DNA from: Bacteroidetes bacterium UBA6221
GTDB lineage: Bacteria > Bacteroidota > Bacteroidia > Chitinophagales > Chitinophagaceae
Reading direction: 5' to 3'
Assembly (NCBI GenBank): GCA_002421685.1
Contig: DISB01000021.1
Coordinates: 124,001 to 188,000, forward strand
Length of the DNA stretch: 64,000 bases
Shown: positions 25,801 through 32,873 of the stretch, piece after piece
Numbering within the stretch: position 1 is the stretch's first letter
Layout of the letters: each line of letters opens with the position of its first letter
The notes under the pieces: generated by a model
Told to the model about the DNA's origin: nothing
Database searches by the model: none
The model's input: only the letters and a program-made list of their open reading frames with translations
Translations under genes and position numbers: made by a program

Positions 25801-26219
25801 ACCTCTTCAGGAACGATCGGCCTTACTACTATGGTTTTGTTTACAATAGTATAGGTCAAAGACTGTCCTTCAAAACATGCCTGAAGCGCCTGCTCCAACG
25901 TTGCGTTCTTTAACTGGATGTTGATCTTCTTTGTGTTTTGCACCACTGCACTGTTATACCAGAACAGGTAACCTGTTTGCTTTTCAATAGCCTTAAAAAC
26001 CTTTTCCAGGGAAGCATTTTTTTCTTGCAGTGTGATACCTTGTGCAGTTCCACTGGCGCTAACATGGAGGAAGGTCCCGAGTAATAGTATCGCGGTTAAT
26101 TTCATCGCTAACGCTATTGTTTTCTTTTTGGTGCGATGGGATCTCCTTTCAGTCGATCTCATAACACGCAGGGTTTTTGTCAACTCCCCGGCAGGCGGGG
26201 AATAAGCAGTTAAATCCAT
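22866..26219 (-). CDS. SusC/RagA family TonB-linked outer-membrane transporter with STN domain
   Basis: A 1117-residue transporter. A long N-terminus is followed by a signal segment (MKLTAILLLGTFLHVSASG, about 40-58), so the true start may be further in than the first ATG. Domains: STN (about 65-130, LEKVFKAIEKQTGYLFWYNS), carboxypeptidase-D-like (VKGRVVNENGEPIAGATIAV, about 150-225), TonB plug with DADATAIYGSRGANGVVLVT (about 350), then the barrel. The STN domain means it can signal to FecR (26432-27586) and the ECF sigma factor. It is the import channel of this locus; with TlpA and no carbohydrate enzymes, a peptide or other non-sugar ligand is plausible but unproven. Confidence 0.93.
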   Translation of the reverse strand: MDLTAYSPPAGELTKTLRVMRSTERRSHRTKKKTIALAMKLTAILLLGTFLHVSASGTAQGITLQEKNASLEKVFKAIEKQTGYLFWYNSAVVQNTKKINIQLKNATLEQALQACFEGQSLTYTIVNKTIVVRPIVPEEVKEKSALPPVDVKGRVVNENGEPIAGATIAVKGTKIATASNGNGEFILSGLNENAVIVVSSVGYESQEVRIYVSLELLIQLKQSISKLDEVKIIGYGTTTQRFNTSSVSKVTSKEISMQPVSNPLQALQGRIPGLYITQLTGTPGGGLTVRLRGQNSIANGNDPLYIIDGVPFTSTPIGSSMINSGIIAGGNPLSNINPADIESIEVLRDADATAIYGSRGANGVVLVTTKKGKIGTTKMDLNFYSGVGKVTRMMNLLNTSQYLIMRREAFMNDGVTPTISNARDLLEWDTTRYIDMQKELIGGTAHTMDVQTSVSGGNQNTQFLLGGGYHRESTVFPGDYSDKKITAHLNLTHASLNKKFQLSFLASFVSDKNKLLSLDPTLRAITLPPNIPSFYDSTGNLIWHTGVFFNPYADLRKHFTINSSNLVSNAVISYEILTGLQLKTSMGYTQMQMNEISTNPIASLNPSSSTKTGSASFADNSFKTWIIEPQLNYQKKVGGSELNILMGITFNEEVRQGQTLRATGFINDALVENIAASAAISTLNAHFTKYRYNAVFGRINYRLQSKYLLNLTARRDGSSRFGPGKQFANFGAIGAGWIFSEEVFFQKKFPFLSFGKIRGSYGITGNDQLTDYQYLDTYSPTAYPYMGAGGLFPTRLFNPDFAWEVNKKIESAMELGFLRDRIFFTTSYYHNRSSNQLVGYSLPLITGGESIQFNLPATIQNSGWEFELSSVIIKTGAFVWNSAFNLSIPKNKLVAYPNFSASTYTNSYIIGRSLFTRKKFHYVGVDPQTGIYQFEDVDGNGSISSPADLQGIKKVGQIFHGGISNSFQYQNWSLDIFVQFAKQTNYNYVSAYFPAPGRMNNQPIFVLDRWQDPGDITSIQKFTQNTTSEANRAYVNSQSNGDNSISDASFIRLKNLSLSYNLPFLWMMKNHLKGGKVYIQGQNLLTLTRYKGMDPESGHFGYIPPLKVLTAGFLLTF

Positions 26220-26293
26220 AACTTTGGATGTTTGGGTTAATGAATGATAGCAGTCTCAACGCTGTTTATAATTGGGTTAACCCAAGCTTATTA

Positions 26294-26323
26294 CCGCTTC
26301 GCATGGACCGCGAGGCGGTTTTT
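26294..26323 (+). other. Hairpin between fecR-like and susC-like genes
   Basis: Arms CCGCTTCGC (26294-26302) and GCGAGGCGG (26310-26318) pair fully (one G.U) in a plus-strand RNA and are followed by T5. On the minus strand, where the genes lie, one pair is lost and no T-run follows, so it may act as a leader structure rather than a terminator. The surrounding gap of about 210 bp should also hold the susC promoter, though no clear -7 box is seen. Confidence 0.35.
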
Positions 26324-26431
26324 CTTGCCGTTAACCTTTAATCCCTTTTAGAAAACCGCTGCCGCGCCTCCTGTACACTTGTTCCGATACGGTAAGGAGG
26401 CAACGGTGCAGGGTTTAACATGAGAAAAGCC

Positions 26432-27586
26432 TTAACCTGTTATAATGATCTTTCTCCCTTCTATTTTGAAATGAATACCACTCAGTTCTAATATTTTCAA
26501 CATCTCCGATAAAGTGGAGTTGCGAAACGCCTTACCTGTTATCCGTTTTTCAGCAATTTGTTTTTTATATATTATTTCCACATCGTACCAGCGTGCCACC
26601 TGCCGCATAATCGTTTCTATACCTGCATTGTCAAACTGGAACAAGCCATTCTTCCAGGCGGTAACACTTCCTGTATCCGCATCATCCACTTTTGTATCAG
26701 CGCCTTTTACCCTGGCAGCTTTACCAGGCTGAAGATTTACGATTTCACTACCGTTCCTGACGTTGGCCAGCCCTGATACCAATGTTGTTTGTATGACAGG
26801 TTCATCATCGTAAGCATTGATATTAAATTCAGTGCCGAGATCATGCACTTCAATATTTTTTACCGATACCATAAAAGGTTGCGCATCATTATGCACTATT
26901 TCAAAATAACCTTCGCCCGTCAGGGTCACTTTTCGTTCGCCTCCGATGAATTGTGCAGGGTAGTGAAGTGAAGAGGCCGCATTCAGCGTTACCTTACTCC
27001 CGTCCGGAAGTATTACTTTGAATTGCCCGCCAACGGGTGTTGTTATAGTATTGTAATGCAATGCCCCGCTTTGTTCTGTTCCTATGTTGTAAGCAATTTG
27101 CCCGTTATCAAGTTTTAAAATGGTGGCGTTGCCTTGTATAGCCAGCATTCCATTTTTAGAATTGTCCAGTTGTACGGTTGTGCCATCTGCCAGGGTCAGA
27201 ACCGCTTTATCTCCACCAGGCTGTATATCCTGCTGTTGAATGGGCTGCCGAACGGCCATATCGGGTTGAGTTGAACGGTTCATCCAATAAAGTGTCCCTG
27301 CGGTAATAAAGACCAGGATGCTGGCGGCTACTGCAATCCGGGCGTATAACTTTCTTTTGATGCCCTTTGAAACTGGAATGACCGTAGCAGCGGTATTCGT
27401 TTGGGTTTGAATATTGTTCCATAATCGTCTGCGTAGTTCACCCCGTTCATTTTCAGTCAGTAATGCGGTAAGCCCTTCCTGTTTTTCAGCCACTTGGTCC
27501 CAGGCATCCAGCTTTTGTCGCTCTTCACCGGTAATCGTGCCTGCCTGCAATTTTTCCAGTAAAATCCGTAGTTCATCGCTGTTCAT
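26432..27586 (-). CDS. FecR-family anti-sigma regulator
   Basis: A 384-residue protein: N-terminal cytoplasmic helical region (ELRILLEKLQAGTITGEERQ), one TM helix (about 84-103, ARIAVAASILVFITAGTLYW), the FecR domain (TTPVGGQFKVILPDGSKVTLNAASSLHYP, about 190-220) and a C-terminal STN-like domain (ITGKAFRNSTLSEMLKILELSG). It is expected to receive the signal from the SusC STN domain and release the ECF sigma factor encoded divergently 193 bp away. A GTGACT-type motif lies about 33 bp upstream. Confidence 0.92.
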   Translation of the reverse strand: MNSDELRILLEKLQAGTITGEERQKLDAWDQVAEKQEGLTALLTENERGELRRRLWNNIQTQTNTAATVIPVSKGIKRKLYARIAVAASILVFITAGTLYWMNRSTQPDMAVRQPIQQQDIQPGGDKAVLTLADGTTVQLDNSKNGMLAIQGNATILKLDNGQIAYNIGTEQSGALHYNTITTPVGGQFKVILPDGSKVTLNAASSLHYPAQFIGGERKVTLTGEGYFEIVHNDAQPFMVSVKNIEVHDLGTEFNINAYDDEPVIQTTLVSGLANVRNGSEIVNLQPGKAARVKGADTKVDDADTGSVTAWKNGLFQFDNAGIETIMRQVARWYDVEIIYKKQIAEKRITGKAFRNSTLSEMLKILELSGIHFKIEGRKIIITG

Positions 27587-27609
27587 AACCGGATGGTTTA
27601 TGGTTGTAT

Positions 27610-27636
27610 CTATAGTGTAGTCACAAAAAAATAATG
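27610..27636 (-). promoter_or_regulatory. GTGACT-type promoter motif before fecR-like gene
   Basis: On the minus strand: seven T then GTGACTACACTATAG (AGTCAC at 27619-27624 on plus). It shares the T-run plus GTGACT form with the sites before tlpA (21285) and LytTR (28365). Candidate ECF sigma promoter. Confidence 0.45.
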
Positions 27637-27779
27637 ATGCCGTAATCCGGCAGCTAATTTTTTTTACAGGCGGAAAAATTTGCCATGCAGCAAAAACAGG
27701 TATAAATTGTTCTTAATTTAATAAAAAGATAACCTAAAACCCATACGCTATCGCTATCGAAAACATACAGGATGACAGT

Positions 27780-28346
27780 GTGCTGTTACAGCGTATGCAG
27801 CAGGGCGACCAGCAGGCTTTTGCCGCCATTTTTGAACGGTACTGGCAGCTACTGGTTGATTTTGCTTTTCGCAGATTGCAGATGCAGCAGGATGCGGAAG
27901 AGATTGTACAGGATGTGTTCATTAAATTATATGAGCGCAGGCACGAACTGGATATTCATACTTCGCTGAATGCTTACCTGTATACCGCTGTGCGTTACCG
28001 GGTCTATAATAAATACCGCGACTGGCTGAAACAAAGAAAGTCATTTTTAATTCCCAACCTCGATGATGTAGATTATTCACTGCCTGCTGTTGACATGGCT
28101 GCCTACAAGGACATGGAAACAAGCATCCGTAATGCTGTACTGAAATTGCCGGAAAAATGCAGGGAAGTTTTTTTGTTAAGCCGGGAACAGCAACTATCCA
28201 ATAAAGAGGTGGCAGAAAAAATGGGTATTTCAGTAAATACTGTAGAGAAACATATCGGAAAGGCGCTCAGGATACTGAGGATTGAACTCGATAAATATAA
28301 TCAAATCGCTATCCTGTTAATCACCATGCTCAATTCCTATCAATAG
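27780..28346 (+). CDS. RNA polymerase ECF sigma-70 factor (FecI type)
   Basis: A 188-residue ECF factor. Region 2: QQGDQQAFAAIFERYWQLLVDFAFRRLQMQQDAEEIVQDVFIKLYERR. Region 4: LPEKCREVFLLSREQQLSNKEVAEKMGISVNTVEKHIGKALRILR. A GTG at 27780 is used. The frame remains open upstream to a TAA at 27735 without ATG, GTG or TTG, and the residues just before the GTG look coding, so the start may be non-canonical. Divergent from fecR, it should drive the SusC/SusD locus and its own circuit. The LytTR gene follows by 39 bp. Confidence 0.9.
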   Translation: MLLQRMQQGDQQAFAAIFERYWQLLVDFAFRRLQMQQDAEEIVQDVFIKLYERRHELDIHTSLNAYLYTAVRYRVYNKYRDWLKQRKSFLIPNLDDVDYSLPAVDMAAYKDMETSIRNAVLKLPEKCREVFLLSREQQLSNKEVAEKMGISVNTVEKHIGKALRILRIELDKYNQIAILLITMLNSYQ

Positions 28347-28364
28347 TCAGATGGCGGTGGTTGT

Positions 28365-28385
28365 ACTATTTCGTGACTAATCTAA
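28365..28385 (+). promoter_or_regulatory. GTGACT-type motif before LytTR gene
   Basis: ACTATTTCGTGACTAATCTA lies just upstream of the LytTR gene (GTGACT at 28373-28378), the third copy of the motif seen before tlpA and fecR, here on the plus strand. If it is a promoter, translation of the LytTR gene may start at the inner ATG (28419). Confidence 0.4.
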
Positions 28386-28856
28386 ATGGCGAAACTGATT
28401 CCTTATAATTTTTTCGCCATGCTTCTTCAACCCTATTTCTTTGTACGCTGCAACGGCAGATACGAAAAGGTGAGATTTTCCGAATTGATATTGGTAAAAG
28501 CCATGCGTGGGTATATGCGTGTGGTAACGGAACAAAAGACTTTTCTCGTATTGAACCGGATGGAGACTGTACAGCAGTATTTACCTAAAGAACTGTTCTG
28601 CCGCATCCACCGTTCCTATATTGTATCATTGGAGCGGGTAAGGGCTTTTGATAATTTCAAAGTATGGCTGTATCCCCCGCCTGATGGAAAAACCTACCGC
28701 TCCGGTCTTGCAAGGTTGCAGGAACTGCCACTCGGCAAACATTTCAGGAAAACCGTCAGGGACAGTGTAGCCATCATGCCTAACCGTGCAGGTGTTTTCA
28801 AAAGCGTCCTGGACGAAGCGGCATTTGTTCTGGAGGGTGAAGAAATGGAAGAGTAA
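28386..28856 (+). CDS. LytTR domain DNA-binding protein
   Basis: A 156-residue protein that is mostly a single LytTR DNA-binding domain: YFFVRCNGRYEKVRFSELILVKAMRGYMRVVT, LNRMETVQQYLPKELFCRIHRSYIVSLERV. There is no receiver domain, so it is not a standard response regulator. ATG 28386 is the longest start; ATG 28419 (MLLQPYFF) is an alternative that would clear the putative promoter motif at 28365. Located directly after the ECF sigma gene, it is probably a local regulator of the cassette. Confidence 0.85.
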   Translation: MAKLIPYNFFAMLLQPYFFVRCNGRYEKVRFSELILVKAMRGYMRVVTEQKTFLVLNRMETVQQYLPKELFCRIHRSYIVSLERVRAFDNFKVWLYPPPDGKTYRSGLARLQELPLGKHFRKTVRDSVAIMPNRAGVFKSVLDEAAFVLEGEEMEE

Positions 28857-28872
28857 CGTCGGGTAGAGTGGG

Positions 28873-29253
28873 TCAGGATGCCTTTTGCTGATTCTTGTAC
28901 ATTTCAATCACTTCATCCTTTTCTTTAAGTAGTCTTTCATATAATTCAACAATTCTCTCAACCGGGTTCAGATATTGTTCAACATAATTGAATACCGTTG
29001 CATGATCATACACGTTATTGTTGAAAATAGCCTCTTCCCTAAAATTCTTTATTTCATCAACAGTAACTTCCAATGCTTCAGCAATTTTTTCCATTTTCTC
29101 ATCTTCGATTTGGGCGCTCTGTTCCATGCTGGAAACGGCCTGTTGGGTAACGCCCAATATAGAAGCAAGTGTTTCCTGCTTCATTCCCTTTAGCTCACGT
29201 ATCCGTTGCACTTTTCTACCAACATGATTGGCTTTTATATTCGGAACACTCAT
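28873..29253 (-). CDS. XRE family transcriptional regulator
   Basis: Start at 29253 (MSVPNIKANHVGRKVQRIRE) is preferred; a longer frame to 29340 would translate through three operator-like repeats. About 126 residues: XRE helix-turn-helix (about 8-65; LKGMKQETLASILGVTQQAV) and a C-terminal coil (RIVELYERLLKEKDEVIEMY). No toxin partner is adjacent. It ends 14 bp from the convergent LytTR stop. Three repeats directly upstream imply autoregulation. Confidence 0.85.
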   Translation of the reverse strand: MSVPNIKANHVGRKVQRIRELKGMKQETLASILGVTQQAVSSMEQSAQIEDEKMEKIAEALEVTVDEIKNFREEAIFNNNVYDHATVFNYVEQYLNPVERIVELYERLLKEKDEVIEMYKNQQKAS

Positions 29254-29308
29254 TTGTAAAATGTTATATGTTGCTTGTAAAATACAAACAATTACTTGTA
29301 AAATACAA
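29254..29308 (-). promoter_or_regulatory. Three operator-like repeats upstream of XRE gene
   Basis: TTGTA-AAA-TACAA occurs at 29275-29287 and 29296-29308, and a degenerate form TTGTA-AAA-TGTTA at 29254-29266. Each start is exactly 21 bp from the next, about two helical turns, so bound dimers would lie on the same DNA face. The last copy abuts the start codon. Confidence 0.6.
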
Positions 29309-29900
29309 CCAAGGAAAACTTGCACTTTACATACCACCATTATTAATTTTGTTTTCAGGTATTGTTTTAAAAGATTTAAAAATATAGTTTTACTTTCTCT
29401 ATAACACTATTGGTCAGGCTATACAATCTCCTTCCTTATCAGATTTACTCAAATCTTTTTAGCCTGGTGTAAATAAACAAAACAAACAAACAACTGCTGG
29501 TTCTTCCAGGAGGGATAACCGAGAGAATAATTCTTGCTTCATGCGGTTTCGCTAGAGGTCAATAAAAAAAGGAATAGAAGAGCAGGTTTTGGAATTCGTG
29601 AAACATGGGTTCAGTAAACATCCTGTTGAGCGAAAAGAAGAAATCAAATTCGGATTTATATAATAAATCTGAATCATGTTTTAGGTTAATACAGCATACC
29701 TGTTTTTTAAATGAAAAAGTCAATCCTAAAAAATGAGGGTGCGGCGTATTAAAAACTATGGGTGCAAACAATTAACTGAAAATATATTTTTATGCTTGAC
29801 TCAATGAAAACGGCATTTAGCAGAATGGAAAGTGGTTTGGTTGATTGCATATAACTATACAAGACAAAGATCAATTTAGTTTAACCGATATTAAAAACTT
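29309..29900. other. Noncoding stretch before the Rhs operon
   Basis: No supported gene. A symmetrical element has outer arms CAGGCTA (29415-29421) and TAGCCTG (29460-29466) around inner arms AGATTT/AAATCT (29441-29456) followed by a T-run; it may be a terminator or a recombination relic. From about 29565 to 29660 a plus-strand frame without a start codon encodes a coding-like segment (KGIEEQVLEFVKHGF) and may be a gene remnant. The Rhs operon promoter is expected near the end, but no exact TAnnTTTG box is visible. Confidence 0.45.
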
Positions 29901-32873
29901 TTGAAGCCCCTCTATTTATATATCATTCTTCTATACACGGTAAATACTGCAATGGCCCAGGGAAAAGATGGGCAGGCGCTTTCACGCGGTATACTGAAAC
30001 GCAATACTCCCGCAAGAATGCATTCAAAAGGTGATACCCTGAATTCATTAATCTGCTATCCGGGACTGCCATATGCACATCACAAAAAAATATACCAGGA
30101 CCTGTTCATCAAAAACGGGGGTAATAAAATCAAGACGGTAACGATAGCATGTTTTGATGTCACCGGGCAAGATACTATACAAGTATCCTCGGTCAGCATA
30201 AAGGGACGGAAGTTAAGACGAAAGAAATCCTATATTAATATTAACATGGACAGTGGTGGAGACAGCGTCACCGTTCACTCGTTGTACAAAAAGATCATCT
30301 CAGGCAACAAGGGCCTCCCGGCAGGTGAATACCGCATACACCTTACTGTGCAATATAGAGACAGCGTCGCCCGGAAAGAATATGGTCGCACCGTTGACAG
30401 CATGCTCAGCGCCGGTTCCGGGGCGCACCAGTTGTTTGACAGGACTTTTAGTGCGCATGGGAACAAGTCATTTTTAGGTTTCTCGTCCCCCCGTAAGCAA
30501 TCCCCTTCGCGGAACAACACCCCGCTGGTACTGAAAAAATCCTCCCGGAAGATAGAAACCGCATTGAGGGCAAAAGGCTTCGATGTCTCCTATCGCGACC
30601 TGGAAGGCAAAAAGCTGGCGGACGTGTATTGCCGGGAGCGTTATATCGGCTATTACGAGATTGACCTGGCCGAGCCCATTGCCGATAAAATAAACGAACG
30701 AAAGGCCCGGCTCAACCATAACCTCACAGCAGGGGTCAACACCGGCCTGGGCAATAACAAACCGGTCTTCTCGCAACTGAAGGAACTCAATCGCGAGAAA
30801 AATGACAGGGAAGTCACCGGCAATATCTCCCTGACGGGCAATATGGCCAGCGGGCAGGAGGAATACTCCCAGCAGGAGAACAATTTTTACGAGGTCACCG
30901 GGCAGATGGAAATCTCCATTTTGAACGTCCCGGTCCTTTTCGAAGGTTATTATACATCGCAGGATAAAAGCCGTATTGCCAAGGCAAGCTACTTCAGGCT
31001 GCACTATGATTCGGAACAGGCCAAATCGCAACTGATGAGCCTGGTATCGGGCTATAAGAATAAATACAACAGGGCCTCATCAGCCGGAAAGTCCTACCAG
31101 AATATCTATGGCACCTACATGGGCAGGGCAAGCGGGGAAAAGGACAAGCTCTGGGGCGAACTGGCGATGGAAACCGGCCTCGCTGATCCTGGAAAATTCA
31201 AGGCCGACACATCCGGTTTATATGAAGCGATCCTTTCGGCCGGTGAAAAGAAAATGAGCACACTGCCCGGCAACCCGGCTGACAGCATCGGGGCGGCTGA
31301 AAAGGCGCTGGAAGCACGCCAGGCCGCCACGGAGCGGTACCGGAAGGCGGCGGAAAAATACCGGCGTATCCGGGAACTAGAAGAAAAAGTGCAGCACTAT
31401 AAAAACCTGCTGGCACAATACCGCGAGAACAATTACTACGATTCGCTGATGGCTTATGAAAGCCTCAAAGACCTGGACTACGGCTCTATGGACGATAAGA
31501 GCTATAGGCAGTTGTCGAAAGCTGCCGGCAGCCTGCTTCCTCCCGGTGACAACAAAAAATTCATTTCCGGGCTAAAAAGCCTGGATGCGGGTATTTTCTC
31601 CAAACAGGTTTCCGCTTATACCATTAATGGGCAAACCATCAAGGGCGTGGACGTAGCCTACGACCTGGGTGTAATCGAGACCGGCTTCACCTACGGCAGG
31701 ATTGAATACGTAAGCAGGGACGGATTTTTGGATAAATACAGTGGTTATTCAGGGCGGGTGAGCTTCAAACCCGCCCGGGGGCACAGGACGGGCATTATCT
31801 ACTATGGTTATACGCCGGGCAGGCGGATGCTGAATGAGGATGCTTTTTTTAAGGATGTGGACGTCTATATGCCCTCCTTCAAAAACAATCCCGTACACAT
31901 TCTGTCTCTAACACACCAGGGCGAGATCAACCGGAATATCAAACTGGCGGCGGAGGCAGCTACCTCCTACAGGAACTTCGATGAGTTCAGCAAGGGAGAC
32001 ATGAACACAGCGGAAAAGATGTCCTGGCGGATGGATGTAGAGGGCAGCGTCCCGCAGACTGCCATAGACCTAAAGGGCGGTTATGAACACGTAGGTAAAC
32101 AGTTTGAGAACAACACCTTACCCCTGAACCTGAGCGGTACGGACCGGTATAGCGCCGGGGCGACGGGACGGTTTTTAAAGAACTTCCTGACCCTGGGCAT
32201 ACAATACAATTACCTGGTGCAGCAAAACTTCTCCAGCAGGAGCGCCCACTCCAAATGGGGTTTTGAGATCAAGACCAGTTCCAAAAGGTACCCGTCGGCA
32301 AGCCTGTCCTATAAGCCATTCACGACCTTCCGTTCCTTCGCCGATACGCTCAACCTGCCGCAGCGCCCCATACTGGGTGAGGTATGGCTGGGCAAGCTAA
32401 CCTACCAGCTTAAAAAGGAGGATTACGCACTACGCCTGACCGCTATCTACAATCGCAATACCGCGCTGGTAGATACGATGGAATCCAACAGCAACGTCGC
32501 CCAACTTAACGCTATCTATACAAGGGGAAAATTAAACCTACTGCTTGGCGCGGGACAAACGAGGGTGAATGCATCCAGCCTGTCGCCGGTACATGGCACC
32601 ACCAACTTCGTAACGGTCGCTGCAAGCTATAATATCAATACACAATGGAACCTGAGCCTGGGTCAGGATGTGGGCACGCAGAAAAGCGGGCTGTCCCGGT
32701 ACGGGGCAAACCTGGGCGTAGGTTACCGGTTTAAGAACGCCCCCTTGTCGGTACGGACAGGCTTCCGGTACAACAGCTACCGTGTGAGCGAAGTGCAGGC
32801 ATGGAAAAATATATACGCCGGGCTGCTGGACATCAACTGGCAATTCCGCTTCAAAATGAACGAAAGGATATGA
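29901..32873 (+). CDS. Outer-membrane beta-barrel-like protein of the Rhs operon
   Basis: A 990-residue secreted protein starting at TTG (29901); the first in-frame ATG would remove the signal peptide (KPLYLYIILLYTVNTAMAQ), and a stop lies just upstream, so TTG is the best start. The N-terminal third is soluble. A coiled coil follows (about 470-525, EARQAATERYRKAAEKYRRI). From about residue 590 to the end, alternating aromatic/polar strands (SAYTINGQTIKGVDVAYDLG, GRVSFKPARGHRTGIIYYGY, GVGYRFKNAPLSVRTGFRYN) form a likely outer-membrane barrel. It is first in a tight operon with two Rhs giants, so it may export or display them. No named family recognised. The next gene overlaps by ATGA. Confidence 0.65.
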   Translation: MKPLYLYIILLYTVNTAMAQGKDGQALSRGILKRNTPARMHSKGDTLNSLICYPGLPYAHHKKIYQDLFIKNGGNKIKTVTIACFDVTGQDTIQVSSVSIKGRKLRRKKSYININMDSGGDSVTVHSLYKKIISGNKGLPAGEYRIHLTVQYRDSVARKEYGRTVDSMLSAGSGAHQLFDRTFSAHGNKSFLGFSSPRKQSPSRNNTPLVLKKSSRKIETALRAKGFDVSYRDLEGKKLADVYCRERYIGYYEIDLAEPIADKINERKARLNHNLTAGVNTGLGNNKPVFSQLKELNREKNDREVTGNISLTGNMASGQEEYSQQENNFYEVTGQMEISILNVPVLFEGYYTSQDKSRIAKASYFRLHYDSEQAKSQLMSLVSGYKNKYNRASSAGKSYQNIYGTYMGRASGEKDKLWGELAMETGLADPGKFKADTSGLYEAILSAGEKKMSTLPGNPADSIGAAEKALEARQAATERYRKAAEKYRRIRELEEKVQHYKNLLAQYRENNYYDSLMAYESLKDLDYGSMDDKSYRQLSKAAGSLLPPGDNKKFISGLKSLDAGIFSKQVSAYTINGQTIKGVDVAYDLGVIETGFTYGRIEYVSRDGFLDKYSGYSGRVSFKPARGHRTGIIYYGYTPGRRMLNEDAFFKDVDVYMPSFKNNPVHILSLTHQGEINRNIKLAAEAATSYRNFDEFSKGDMNTAEKMSWRMDVEGSVPQTAIDLKGGYEHVGKQFENNTLPLNLSGTDRYSAGATGRFLKNFLTLGIQYNYLVQQNFSSRSAHSKWGFEIKTSSKRYPSASLSYKPFTTFRSFADTLNLPQRPILGEVWLGKLTYQLKKEDYALRLTAIYNRNTALVDTMESNSNVAQLNAIYTRGKLNLLLGAGQTRVNASSLSPVHGTTNFVTVAASYNINTQWNLSLGQDVGTQKSGLSRYGANLGVGYRFKNAPLSVRTGFRYNSYRVSEVQAWKNIYAGLLDINWQFRFKMNERI

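Noticed and set aside
21407..28346. Polysaccharide utilisation locus
   Set aside because: SusC/SusD with sigma/FecR are present but there is no glycoside hydrolase, lyase or carbohydrate esterase, so substrate type is left open.
29559..29771. 70-codon minus-strand frame in the gap before the Rhs operon
   Set aside because: Phe-rich shadow of an AT-rich stretch; the plus-strand relic explains it better.
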